Below, piece by piece: positions 8,261 through 16,186 of a stretch of 64,000 bases of DNA (position 1 is its first letter; every line of letters begins with the position of its first letter). The translations under genes were made by a program, and so were the position numbers. A model generated the notes under the pieces. The model did not search any database. It had not been told where the DNA came from and worked only from the letters and a program-made list of their open reading frames with translations. The DNA comes from Paenibacillus cellulositrophicus. GTDB taxonomy: Bacteria; Bacillota; Bacilli; Paenibacillales; Paenibacillaceae. Location: NCBI RefSeq assembly GCF_009363095.1, contig NZ_CP045295.1, positions 5,051,001-5,115,000 on the forward strand. Reading direction: 5' to 3'.

Positions 8261-8434
8261 TAAGCAGGGGAGTAAGTGTGGGCGGCTCAGGGAAGTAGTT
8301 GTGCTGGTGCTCAGGGAGAAAACACGTCAGCAGCCTCTACGAAGAGGGTGATGTGTCTGCCAAGGGGAGCCAAGCCTGCCTGCGGCAGCATATGCAATGC
8401 CGTGCCAGCGTGCCGTACACCCGCATTCTGGGGG

Positions 8435-8568
8435 AGCGCTCCGCGTCCACCGCATTCCTCCACTCGCTGTTGTTTTCCCGTTTCTTGAACTAGCCGCTGT
8501 TTGCGGTAGAAATGGGAAAACAAAGGCGACCGCTGCGCTGCTTACGGAATTGCGGTGTCCGCTCCGCT
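8435..8568 (+). repeat. Structured intergenic repeat, copy B
   Basis: A near copy of the element at 8128, with the same arms (CACCGCATTCC / GGAATTGCGGTG with an extra T). One inner base pair is changed to a G-U wobble, so pairing is retained. The rest of the gap up to the serC promoter shows nothing else I recognise. Confidence 0.85.
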
Positions 8569-8784
8569 GGGCGGGGAAGTAAGTGTGGGTAGTTCGGGGG
8601 CAGCGAGCAGGAGTAGGACTGTTGGGAAAACTCCGGTGATGACGGCTATCGAGCTGGTTCTGCCGAATGCTGGCGACTTTTGATCTGCATTTCCTGCAGT
8701 GCTTTACTCCGTTAAATAAATTGTGTTAAAGTAATAGATAAAAACAAACGTCCACAAGGCGTCATACTATGTGCTTTTTTGTAC

Positions 8785-8813
8785 TTGATGGCCCTTGGGA
8801 ATACTGCTATCAT
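8785..8813 (+). promoter_or_regulatory. Promoter of serC
   Basis: TTGATG (8785-8790), a 17-base spacer and TATCAT (8808-8813) preceded by TGC, giving an extended -10. Confidence 0.6.
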
Positions 8814-8857
8814 TGCCATATTATCATTCGCTATAAGAGAGAGGATGGGGAGTTGTT

Positions 8858-9946
8858 TTGACAAAGAGAGCATACAATTTTAACGCCGGCCCTGCTGCAT
8901 TGCCGCTGGAAGTGCTGGAACGCGCACAAGCTGAATTCGTGGATTTCCGGGGGACAGGGATGTCCATCATGGAGATGTCGCACCGCGGCAAGGTCTACGA
9001 GGAAGTCCATAACGAAGCGCAAAGCCGTCTGCTGTCCCTCCTGGGCAATCCTTCGGGATACAAGGTGCTGTTTCTGCAGGGGGGTGCCAGCACCCAGTTT
9101 GCGATGGTGCCGATGAACTTTCTGACAGCCGGCAAGACCGGAAGCTATGTCTTGACAGGCAGCTGGGCCAGCAAAGCGGAGAAGGAAGCGCGTTTGATCG
9201 GGGAGACACATATTGCCGCTTCTTCGGAGAACAATAAGTTTATGTCGATTCCGGATCTGAGCAGCATCGAAATTCCGGAAAATGCCGCATACCTGCACGT
9301 AACGTCGAATGAAACGATCGAAGGCAGCCAGTACCATCAGTACCCGGATACAGGCAGCGTACCGCTGATTGCGGACATGTCCAGCGACATCCTGTGCCGC
9401 GAGTTCGACGTGAATCAGTTCGACTTTATCTATGCAGGAGCGCAAAAGAACCTGGGACCTTCCGGCGTAACGGTCGTCATCGCCCGGGAAGAGCTGCTGG
9501 CTGAGTCGCCGAAGCATATTCCGACGATGCTGCGCTACAGCACGCATGCGGCGAATAACTCTCTTTACAACACCCCACCATCCTTTTCGGTATACATGGT
9601 CAACGAAGTGCTGAAGTGGATCGAAGAACAAGGCTCTCTAGCCGGAGTGGAGAAGAACAACCGGGAGAAAGCCGGCTTGATTTATGATACAATAGACAGC
9701 AGCGAAGGCTTCTACCGCGGACCGGTAGAGGCGGGCAGCCGCTCGATTATGAATATTACATTCCGTCTTCCTTCCGAAGAGCTGGAGAAGCAGTTTATTA
9801 AGGAATCGGAACAGGAAGGTTTTATAGGTCTGAAGGGACACCGCAGCGTCGGCGGTCTGCGCGCTTCGATTTACAACGCCGTTCCTTACGAGAATGTTAA
9901 AGCACTGGCTGATTTTATGAACCATTTTCAAAAGAATCATGGGTAA
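8858..9946 (+). CDS. serC: Phosphoserine aminotransferase
   Basis: This PLP enzyme converts 3-phosphohydroxypyruvate and glutamate to phosphoserine, in serine synthesis and also in the pyridoxal pathway of some bacteria. Seen: the N-terminal NFNAGPAALP signature, GGASTQFAMVPMN, and the PLP lysine K197 in YAGAQKNLGPSG. It starts at TTG 8858, the only start that yields the conserved N-terminus. GGGGAG at 8847-8852 is well spaced for it. The 362-residue length is normal. It is monocistronic, with an extended -10 promoter upstream and a strong terminator downstream. Confidence 0.95.
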   Translation: MTKRAYNFNAGPAALPLEVLERAQAEFVDFRGTGMSIMEMSHRGKVYEEVHNEAQSRLLSLLGNPSGYKVLFLQGGASTQFAMVPMNFLTAGKTGSYVLTGSWASKAEKEARLIGETHIAASSENNKFMSIPDLSSIEIPENAAYLHVTSNETIEGSQYHQYPDTGSVPLIADMSSDILCREFDVNQFDFIYAGAQKNLGPSGVTVVIAREELLAESPKHIPTMLRYSTHAANNSLYNTPPSFSVYMVNEVLKWIEEQGSLAGVEKNNREKAGLIYDTIDSSEGFYRGPVEAGSRSIMNITFRLPSEELEKQFIKESEQEGFIGLKGHRSVGGLRASIYNAVPYENVKALADFMNHFQKNHG

Positions 9947-9979
9947 TAAAGCCTGAAGCCAGAACATCCATGAGTGAGC

Positions 9980-10012
9980 GCCTTTCGCCGTTTTTCGGCG
10001 AGAGGCTTTTTA
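9980..10012 (+). terminator. Terminator after serC
   Basis: An 11-bp stem (GCCTTTCGCCG / CGGCGAGAGGC, with an internal mismatch) and T5 loop is followed by T4. Confidence 0.88.
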
Positions 10013-10104
10013 AACTTTAACAATATAATTTGAACTAAACAGAAGAAGCAAGATTAAACGTTAGTTCATTTTGTATAGAAAATGAATGGAGTGGAAAACG
10101 ATCT

Positions 10105-10569
10105 ATGGCATTGCACATCGTACTTGTTGAACCTGAAATTCCCGCTAATACCGGCAATATCGCCAGAACCTGCGCAGCGACGGGAGCTCACCTGCATCTC
10201 GTGAAGCCGCTTGGTTTTCGCACCGATGACGCGACGTTGAAGCGCGCGGGCCTGGATTACTGGTATGCGGTTCATATTGAATACCATGAATCTTTTGCAG
10301 AGGTGCAGGAGATGTACGCCGGCCGGCGTTTCTTCTATGCAACGACAAAAGCCGACAAACGATACACGGACTTTCAGTTCCAGGATGAGGATTTTCTCGT
10401 GTTCGGCAAGGAAACGAAGGGACTTCCGGAGGAACTGCTTGCCGCCAACCCTGATACGTGTATGCGCATGCCGATGACGGATAAGGTCCGGTCATTGAAC
10501 CTGTCCAATTCGGCGGCGATCATCGTGTACGAAGCGCTGCGGCAGCTCGATTATCCGGGGATGGAATAA
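10105..10569 (+). CDS. trmL: tRNA (cytidine(34)-2'-O)-methyltransferase, SPOUT family
   Basis: TrmL (YibK/CspR) methylates the ribose of the wobble base in certain leucine tRNAs, using SAM bound in a trefoil knot. The 154-residue protein shows the family landmarks PEIPANTGNIARTC at the N-terminus, the VFGKETKGLP knot loop and the RSLNLSNSAAIIVYEALRQ C-terminal knot helix. GGAGTGG about 12 bases upstream of the ATG is a plausible ribosome binding site. It is a single gene; no function is implied by its neighbours. Confidence 0.94.
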   Translation: MALHIVLVEPEIPANTGNIARTCAATGAHLHLVKPLGFRTDDATLKRAGLDYWYAVHIEYHESFAEVQEMYAGRRFFYATTKADKRYTDFQFQDEDFLVFGKETKGLPEELLAANPDTCMRMPMTDKVRSLNLSNSAAIIVYEALRQLDYPGME

Positions 10570-10728
10570 GGACTGTATTTAGATACAATACACGGAAAAA
10601 TTCAGCTTCTAAAATAAAGTAATAAAATTTTAATCCGGAGCAGGATTCGACATCGTCACATCGAACTATTAGAAAAGACCCATATTTCTGGATTGGAAAG
10701 TATGAATAATGATCACAGGGGGTACTTT

Positions 10729-10751
10729 CTAATCACTTTACATTTGATTAG
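10729..10751. promoter_or_regulatory. Inverted repeat just upstream of the abrB-like gene
   Basis: CTAATCA and TGATTAG separated by 9 bases end 6 bases before the Shine-Dalgarno of the next gene. It could be an operator, possibly for autoregulation, or an RNA hairpin near the ribosome binding site. Confidence 0.35.
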
Positions 10752-10772
10752 TCATAGGGAGAGGTGTTGAAC

Positions 10773-11027
10773 ATGAAACCTGCCGGTGTTGTACGCAAGG
10801 TAGATCAGCTCGGAAGAATCGTCCTGCCGAAGTCGCTTAGAAAACGTTATCAGATGAACGAAGGAGATCCTGTCGAGATTCTGGTGCAGGGGGACCACAT
10901 CATTCTGGAACGTTACCGTCCGAAATGCGTGTTTTGCGGATCGATGGACGAAGTGACGGAATTCAAAGAGCGGTATATTTGCGGCCAGTGTCAATCCGAC
11001 ATGCTGCAATTGCAAAAGCATGCATAA
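10773..11027 (+). CDS. AbrB/SpoVT-family regulator with C-terminal zinc-ribbon-like motif
   Basis: A small (84-residue) DNA-binding protein. Residues 1-49 form the swapped-hairpin AbrB fold (VRKVDQLGRIVLPKSLRK, closely like the AbrB N-terminus). The C-terminus is not the Bacillus AbrB dimerisation domain. It carries CVFC and CGQC pairs about 16 residues apart, which suggests metal binding. The ATG at 10773 is preferred over the GTG at 10764 because AGGGAGAGG (10756-10764) is correctly spaced for it. The family regulates transition-state and sporulation genes; the targets here are unknown. Confidence 0.9.
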   Translation: MKPAGVVRKVDQLGRIVLPKSLRKRYQMNEGDPVEILVQGDHIILERYRPKCVFCGSMDEVTEFKERYICGQCQSDMLQLQKHA

Positions 11028-11037
11028 CTTTCATTTG

Positions 11038-11070
11038 GGCATCACGAGTTTTCGTGGTGTTTTTCTTTTA
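11038..11070 (+). terminator. Terminator after the abrB-like gene
   Basis: A short stem, ATCACGA / TCGTGGT with an intervening GTTT, is followed by GTTTTTCTTTT. Confidence 0.75.
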
Positions 11071-11121
11071 TAGCCAGGTCTGTTTATAACCTGGTTTGCT
11101 TTTATGGATCAGGTTTCCAAG

Positions 11122-11148
11122 AAAAAAGGCTTCCTATACAGGAAGCCT
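11122..11148 (-). terminator. Terminator of the 34-residue ORF (minus strand)
   Basis: A perfect 9-bp stem (AGGCTTCCT / AGGAAGCCT). On the minus strand it is followed by T6, 8 bases beyond the small ORF stop. Confidence 0.8.
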
Positions 11149-11156
11149 CTTCGGCC

Positions 11157-11261
11157 TTACAGTCCTTTAGTTTTATCATCGTTATAAGCTGCGGTTAGGA
11201 TGCCGACCAGGAACATTAGCAGCACCACCATACAAATCCAAAAAGTTAATGAGAACGACAT
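11157..11261 (-). CDS. Small hydrophobic membrane peptide, 34 residues
   Basis: A short gene that a length cut-off would miss. The peptide starts MSFSLTFWICMVV, continues as one membrane helix (to about residue 25) and ends in a charged tail, AYNDDKTKGL. Three signs support it as real: GGGAGGTGG at the right distance before the ATG, a stop codon, and an intrinsic terminator 8 bases further on. The predicted topology is one helix with a polar C-terminal tail. I do not recognise the family. Candidates include a small membrane regulator or a toxin-like peptide, but nothing here decides between them. Confidence 0.75.
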   Translation of the reverse strand: MSFSLTFWICMVVLLMFLVGILTAAYNDDKTKGL

Positions 11262-11378
11262 TTAAGGCCACCTCCCGCTGAACTACCATTGCTCAATAAG
11301 CCTATTATACCCACACTTGCTGGAAAAATAAATGAATTCGTCATTTTGTTCATAATTTTTTTGCAGCTTAAGGATACA

Positions 11379-12446
11379 TTATTTATAAAATAAAAAGTTG
11401 GTCGGGACCGGGCGCATGCTGCCGTCCGACGGGTGGTTGACCACCCTGCCGTTCAGCACCAGGGTCGAAGAGCCCCCGCCATCTAGATTATAGGCATCGA
11501 TGACGCCGAGATGGAACATTTTACTCTGCAGCTCTTGGAGGGTGGCTCCCGAGCTGCCGTTTTCGTTGCGTCCGTCCACGACGATGATCAGCAGCTGATC
11601 GTCTTTGTATTTGCCGATCACGGTCCGCGGCGCACGGTTGGGAGACTGCTTCCATTTGAGCGGGATTTCAACGGGCTGGCCGTTTTTTAGCAGCATCGGC
11701 ACGAAGGTCGCCCCGAATTTGGGCTGCAGGCGGTCCAGTTCGGATTGATTCTGGAACTTGCCGCCGATGAGCTTGCCGGATTTGTTCAGCCCCACGAAGA
11801 AGAGATCCTTGAAGCTGGACTGGAATCCCGTAAGATACTCTCCGTTCATGACGGTGGTGCTGAGCGGATAACGCTTGCCGCTGTTGTCGGCAAATCCTCC
11901 ACCATTGATCCCGGCCACGGCGCCATGCCGGCTTACGGCCTGCAGCGTCGTTTCGGAGCTTCCCAGCTTGTCCTTGGCAAGGCTCATCCCCATGGCAGAG
12001 GGATCCTTGAGCTTCACCTTCATGGCATATCCATTATACACACCCGGGTTGACCTTGTAGAGCTCGATCCGGATTCGGTCGCTATCGACGCGTTCAATAG
12101 GGACGCCGAGCTTGGACGTAATCCGTTTATTGTAGATGAACTCGGGACGTCCGGCTTGTGTCTTGGCCGTTGCCTCGATCGCATTCATCGCTGAAGTCGT
12201 CTGCTTGTACAGCCTGGACGTCTTGCTGATGGACGAAATGGTTACTTTCACGGTTTTGTCGGCCTTGTCCAGCTCCTTCAGCAGCGAGTCGGTATGCGGC
12301 TTGAGCGTATCTTCCGGAACGTACGCTGCGGTATCGACCTGGATATGTAGGGAACCTAGGCTGAACAGCAAATAGATGAACAATCCAACGAACGGAGCGG
12401 TCACGAGCAGAAAAAAACGGTTGATCTGTTTGATGCTTACATTCAT
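11379..12446 (-). CDS. Membrane-anchored phosphodiester glycosidase-like protein
   Basis: 355 residues with an N-terminal membrane helix (about 11-32) and a large extracytoplasmic part. The C-terminal half has the NAGPA/DUF2233 fold signatures: AGINGGGF, RTVIGKYKDD, VVDGRNENGSSGATL and AYNLDGGGSSTLV. This family includes the uncovering enzyme of lysosomal tagging and bacterial exopolysaccharide-associated proteins that act on sugar phosphodiesters. The substrate here is not known; cell-envelope or spore polysaccharide processing is a guess. The start codon overlaps the stop of the upstream coiled-coil gene by ATGA, so the two are translationally coupled. Confidence 0.88.
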   Translation of the reverse strand: MNVSIKQINRFFLLVTAPFVGLFIYLLFSLGSLHIQVDTAAYVPEDTLKPHTDSLLKELDKADKTVKVTISSISKTSRLYKQTTSAMNAIEATAKTQAGRPEFIYNKRITSKLGVPIERVDSDRIRIELYKVNPGVYNGYAMKVKLKDPSAMGMSLAKDKLGSSETTLQAVSRHGAVAGINGGGFADNSGKRYPLSTTVMNGEYLTGFQSSFKDLFFVGLNKSGKLIGGKFQNQSELDRLQPKFGATFVPMLLKNGQPVEIPLKWKQSPNRAPRTVIGKYKDDQLLIIVVDGRNENGSSGATLQELQSKMFHLGVIDAYNLDGGGSSTLVLNGRVVNHPSDGSMRPVPTNFLFYK

Positions 12447-12850
12447 TTGAGCAGATCCATCTTTTTCTGCAGCGTGTCCAGCTGTTTCTTCACTTCGTTC
12501 AGCTGGGTGTACAGCTTGTTGCTGTTATCGGTTTTGCTCGTGGCGTTATCCTTGGTGAACGTCAGCAGTTCGTTAAAGGACTGCACCTTGCTCTCCAGCT
12601 CCTTAACTTGCCCCGCCAGTTCGTTAAACTGAGCCTCGTAACTCTTTTTTAAATCGTTCATCTGGTTTTCCGTACTTGCCTGAAGCTGCTTTATCATTTC
12701 CTGTTTCACATGATTGCTATATAAATAGGCAGCGCCGATGCCCAGTACAATCAGCAGTATCCATATCAGGAGCACGAACTTGACGGAGGGTTGCTTCTCC
12801 CTCTTGGGCTGGTTTCCGAATGGTGCGGAAGGCCCTGTCGAAGTTTGCAA
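12443..12850 (-). CDS. Single-pass membrane protein with long coiled coil
   Basis: A short cytoplasmic N-terminus, one membrane helix (KFVLLIWILLIVLGIGAAYLY) and about 85 residues of heptad-like coiled coil rich in Lys, Glu, Gln and Asn. No enzymatic motif. I chose the TTG at 12850 because GAGGTGAT lies at ideal spacing before it. An ATG at 12853 and another at 12892 are in frame but have poor ribosome sites. It is coupled by ATGA overlap to the phosphodiester glycosidase gene. It may act as a scaffold or partner for that enzyme (inference). Confidence 0.82.
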   Translation of the reverse strand: MQTSTGPSAPFGNQPKREKQPSVKFVLLIWILLIVLGIGAAYLYSNHVKQEMIKQLQASTENQMNDLKKSYEAQFNELAGQVKELESKVQSFNELLTFTKDNATSKTDNSNKLYTQLNEVKKQLDTLQKKMDLLK

Positions 12851-12955
12851 TGTCATCACCTCGGTTTTCGTAGAATTTTTTCCAGTCCCCATTCTATCAT
12901 TACCCTATTATTTTCGCAAAAATGAATACAAGTCATAAAAATACCTAAAAATAGA

Positions 12956-12985
12956 TTGCACGAAATAATAGGGGTGCGATACAAT
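12956..12985 (+). promoter_or_regulatory. Promoter of the NarL-type regulator
   Basis: TTGCAC (12956-12961), an 18-base spacer and TACAAT (12980-12985). The leader of about 155 bases contains a hairpin, ACAAGCG / CGCTTGT, near 13061-13081. Confidence 0.55.
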
Positions 12986-13147
12986 CTGTTTAAGACTGAT
13001 AGATTTATATTATACATAACCGTTTAGCGAGCCTTGATATGAAAATAGAAACGTCTTAAAACAAGCGTTTAACGCGCTTGTGAGCGGAGGAGAAACGCTG
13101 CTGTACTTTATATTCAATACGATCAGTACCAGGAGGTTACCATTGAA

Positions 13148-13804
13148 ATGACGAGAGTTTGGCGGGTTGTGATTATCGATAGCCACCCCACAAGTATGCT
13201 GGGCACCAAGTTGATACTGGAGGAACGGGAGAATCTGAAGGTAACGGGGATGGCCTCAACCTGGGACGAAGGATTGGTGCTGGTGATCGAGCACCAGCCC
13301 GATCTGGTTCTGTTGGACTACCAGATGCCCGAGGGAACAGCGGAACCGCTGCTGGAAAAACTGAAGAGCAGTTCTCCGGAGAGCCATGTCCTCATCTTGA
13401 CGGATCATGACGGTTTGAAGCTGCTGCATCCGATCATTCATCACGGGGGGAGCGGGATTTTGTCGAAACAGGCCTCGGCCTCCCAGCTCATGCTGATGAT
13501 CGACGGGCTGCGCGAAGGCTTTGCCGCCCTGCCGATTGAATGGCTGAAGCAGGGGATCTGGCAGATGCAGGCGGCTCCCTCGGCGGAAGGGATGTTTGAT
13601 CTGACCGAGACGGAGATTTTTATTATGGAACGGATCGTACAGGGGATTACCTACGATAAGATCGCAACGGAAATTACCGTCAGCCGAAGATCCATCGATA
13701 ACTACCTGCGCAAAATTTACGTCAAGCTAGGGGTGTCCACACGGGCCCAGGCCATCGAAAAATTTGCGCTTCATTCACGCCAGAAGCGAGCGATGTACAT
13801 TTGA
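13148..13804 (+). CDS. Orphan NarL/LuxR-type response regulator
   Basis: 218 residues. The receiver domain has phospho-acceptor Asp57 in LLDYQMPEG, but the acidic pair near the start is reduced to IIDSHP. The usual late Lys is present in GILSKQAS. The C-terminal LuxR helix-turn-helix is clear (TETEIFIMERIVQGITYDKIA, then RRSIDNYLRKIYVKLGV). AGGAGG at 13132-13137 supports the ATG. No kinase gene is adjacent, so its partner is elsewhere or it acts without one. The layout resembles ComA/DegU-type regulators, but I would not assign it to either. Confidence 0.88.
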   Translation: MTRVWRVVIIDSHPTSMLGTKLILEERENLKVTGMASTWDEGLVLVIEHQPDLVLLDYQMPEGTAEPLLEKLKSSSPESHVLILTDHDGLKLLHPIIHHGGSGILSKQASASQLMLMIDGLREGFAALPIEWLKQGIWQMQAAPSAEGMFDLTETEIFIMERIVQGITYDKIATEITVSRRSIDNYLRKIYVKLGVSTRAQAIEKFALHSRQKRAMYI

Positions 13805-13901
13805 ATACGGCATAATTCCATGCGTCTCGGAATACATACTTTAGGGTTGTAAATTATATAGAGAGACCGAACCCAATAAGAGATAAATGGGAGGAGAGAC
13901 C

Positions 13902-15125
13902 ATGCAGTATTCCTTTGCAGCCCGTACGGAGGTCATGCTGTCGTCACCGCTTCATCTCATCCGGTCCTTGGCAAATCGGGAATCCTTCATTTCTTTTGCA
14001 GAGGAGCTTCCGGCCGAAGAGTTATTTCCCGTATCTTCCCTGGAGGCAGCAGCGGCAGCAGTGATTTCGAATAGTCCTACGGCACTTCAGTATGGGGAGC
14101 CGCAGGGCTTTTTGCCGTTGCGCGAATGGTTGTCGGAGGACTGGAAGCGCACCAAGCGTATTGATGTGGGTCCGGATCAAATTTTGCTGACGACCGGCGT
14201 GCAGCAGGCAATGGATCTGCTGGCCCGCGTCTATGTGGAGCCGGGGGACCGCGTGCTTGTGGAAAGTCCGGCTTCGCCGGGATACTTGCAAGTGTTCAAG
14301 ATGCAGGGGGCCGTCGTCATTCCGGTGGACAGCGACCAGAATGGCCTGCTTCCGGAACGTTTGCTGGAACAGATTGAGCGGACGCAGCCGAAGCTGCTGG
14401 TAGCCTCACCGAATTTCTCCAATCCGACGGGGGTCCTTTGGAGCTTAGACCGGCGCAAGGAAGTGCTTGACCTGTGCAGGGAGCACAGTATCCTCATTAT
14501 AGAAGACAATTCATACGGGGATCTTCATTTTGAAAAGTTATCGCAGCGGGAATTCACCAGTCTGTATCCCTCCCTGTTTGCGCTGGACGGCTCGGGTAGC
14601 GGACAGGGGGTGCTCTACATCGGTTCGTTCAGCAAAACGATCGCCCCGGCGCTGCGTACGGGCTGGGCCGCCGGGAGCCGGCCGCTGATCGACATGCTGG
14701 CCGCCGCCAAGCAGCTGGCCGATTGGCAGTCCAGCACGCTGAACCAGCGCTTCCTGCACAACATGCTGGAGTCCTCCGCTTTCGATATTCATGAGCATAT
14801 CAAAATGCTGAACCGCGAATACGACACCCGCCTGAAGCTGATGAACGGGCTGCTGCAGCGGCCGGCATGGCAGGATGCCAGCTACGTCATCCCCAAGGGG
14901 GGGATGTTTATCTGGCTTCAGCTGCCGGATGGGCTGGACAGTCTGGCCCTCTTGAAATGCGCCTTGGGTAAGGGCGCAGCTTTTCTCCCCGGCACGCTGT
15001 GCTACCCGGACGGGCGGGGAAGCGGCTGGATTCGGCTGAATTTCACCCACCCCGGCCGTGATGAGCTGCTGCTGGGCATGAGTCTGATCGGCGAAGCGAT
15101 CGGCGAATTTACGGCGCGCAGCTAA
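13902..15125 (+). CDS. PLP-dependent aminotransferase, fold type I (class I/II)
   Basis: 407 residues without the GntR domain of MocR regulators. Seen: TTGVQQAMDLLARVYVEPGD, the NFSNPTG motif, the cofactor Asp/Tyr in IIEDNSYGDL, PLP lysine K245 in GSFSKTIAPALRTGW, and the substrate-carboxylate Arg in RLNFTHP. This set is shared with LysN/2-aminoadipate and aromatic aminotransferases. GGGAGGA before the ATG at 13902 is preferred to the in-frame ATG at 13887. The substrate cannot be named from sequence. Its stop overlaps the stop of the convergent DUF2161 gene. Confidence 0.9.
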   Translation: MQYSFAARTEVMLSSPLHLIRSLANRESFISFAEELPAEELFPVSSLEAAAAAVISNSPTALQYGEPQGFLPLREWLSEDWKRTKRIDVGPDQILLTTGVQQAMDLLARVYVEPGDRVLVESPASPGYLQVFKMQGAVVIPVDSDQNGLLPERLLEQIERTQPKLLVASPNFSNPTGVLWSLDRRKEVLDLCREHSILIIEDNSYGDLHFEKLSQREFTSLYPSLFALDGSGSGQGVLYIGSFSKTIAPALRTGWAAGSRPLIDMLAAAKQLADWQSSTLNQRFLHNMLESSAFDIHEHIKMLNREYDTRLKLMNGLLQRPAWQDASYVIPKGGMFIWLQLPDGLDSLALLKCALGKGAAFLPGTLCYPDGRGSGWIRLNFTHPGRDELLLGMSLIGEAIGEFTARS

Positions 15126-15898
15126 GTCTTTTTGCGGCGTGAGGCGCGCGCCGGCGTGGCCGTTTCCACAAGAGCGGGCAAACTGGATGCCCCCGTCTCC
15201 AGGATGCCGGCATAGCGCTCCAGATCGGCGGTGCCTGCCGGCGTCAGGAGGTAGCGGCCGCGGGAGATCCGCTGGAACCAGCCGTAATAGTTGTTCTGCA
15301 GGATGGCCGCTGCATTCGGCACGCCGCTTTTCTCCCTTAAATGCGCGGGCGACAGGCCGCCTTCCGGTGCGCCTGCGAGGGCGCCGGCGACGCGAAGCGC
15401 TTTTTCCCGGTAAGCCGTCATCAGCTTCGCCCGGGTGGTGCCGCCGACGTTATAATCGCCGCTGCGTTCGCGGAATTCGTAGAGCAGCCGGGACTTGCGG
15501 ACTTTCATCCTGCGGGTTGGCACGTAAGGCGTTCCCGGCTCGCAGAGCACCTCCACCAGCGGCTTCTTGGTTTTATAGAAGGTGACGGTGATCAGACCGA
15601 CGCCCAGCCTGCGGCATAAACCGGTGATGTCATCCCAGCGCTGGTTCACGGCACCCCGCTTGCTGCGGTTGCGCTCCACCGCCAAATATACATGAGGGCT
15701 CAGCTTGAGACGTTCGACTCCCTGCAGCAGCAGGGAGAGGTTGAACGTCTTTTTCATTTCGACGATCAGCGGCTCTTCCTCGTCCGGATGCAAGCCCACC
15801 AGGTCGCAGTGGCGAACTTCGCCTTTGACCTCGTAGCCCTGCCGCTCAAAAAAAGCCTTCAATGGCTCGTAAAGTTCGGTTTCATGCTGGACGGACAT
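15122..15898 (-). CDS. DUF2161 protein, PD-(D/E)XK nuclease-like fold
   Basis: 258 residues. The N-terminal part shows a PD-(D/E)XK-type core: GYEVKGEVRHCDLVGL, then an acidic strand ending in LIVEMKKTF (E-x-K). A basic middle part and a winged-helix-like C-terminal segment (GLSPAHLREKSGVPNAAAIL) follow. The family is annotated as a putative phosphodiesterase without known substrate. The ATG at 15898 has AAGGAG at good spacing; the longer frame starting at 15946 does not. It is convergent with, and overlaps by four bases, the aminotransferase gene. Confidence 0.85.
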   Translation of the reverse strand: MSVQHETELYEPLKAFFERQGYEVKGEVRHCDLVGLHPDEEEPLIVEMKKTFNLSLLLQGVERLKLSPHVYLAVERNRSKRGAVNQRWDDITGLCRRLGVGLITVTFYKTKKPLVEVLCEPGTPYVPTRRMKVRKSRLLYEFRERSGDYNVGGTTRAKLMTAYREKALRVAGALAGAPEGGLSPAHLREKSGVPNAAAILQNNYYGWFQRISRGRYLLTPAGTADLERYAGILETGASSLPALVETATPARASRRKKT

Positions 15899-16186
15899 GT
15901 TCAGGCTCTCCTTCTGCGGTGATCCGCTTCTGAATTCTTTGTTCATTATATCATTTCAAATGAAGAACCCGAATCCTAAGGGGCAGATATCCGCCGGGAA
16001 AGTCGCAGCGCCCTTGCTTTTATAGAAAAAGACAATCTGACATGGGCGAAAAAAGAGGTCAACTAATCCCACGGTCCCGCATAGGTATGTAATACACTTT
16101 TTAAGAATCGATGGGAGCAGTTGACCCTTGACGCATTTTGTAGGAGTAGCTTGCGATTTCATAACCGAGTCATAGGAGGTACTTGC

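Noticed and set aside
8046..8582. Open frames of 60-100 codons between glnA and serC
   Set aside because: They lie in the structured repeats, without ribosome sites and without similarity to proteins.
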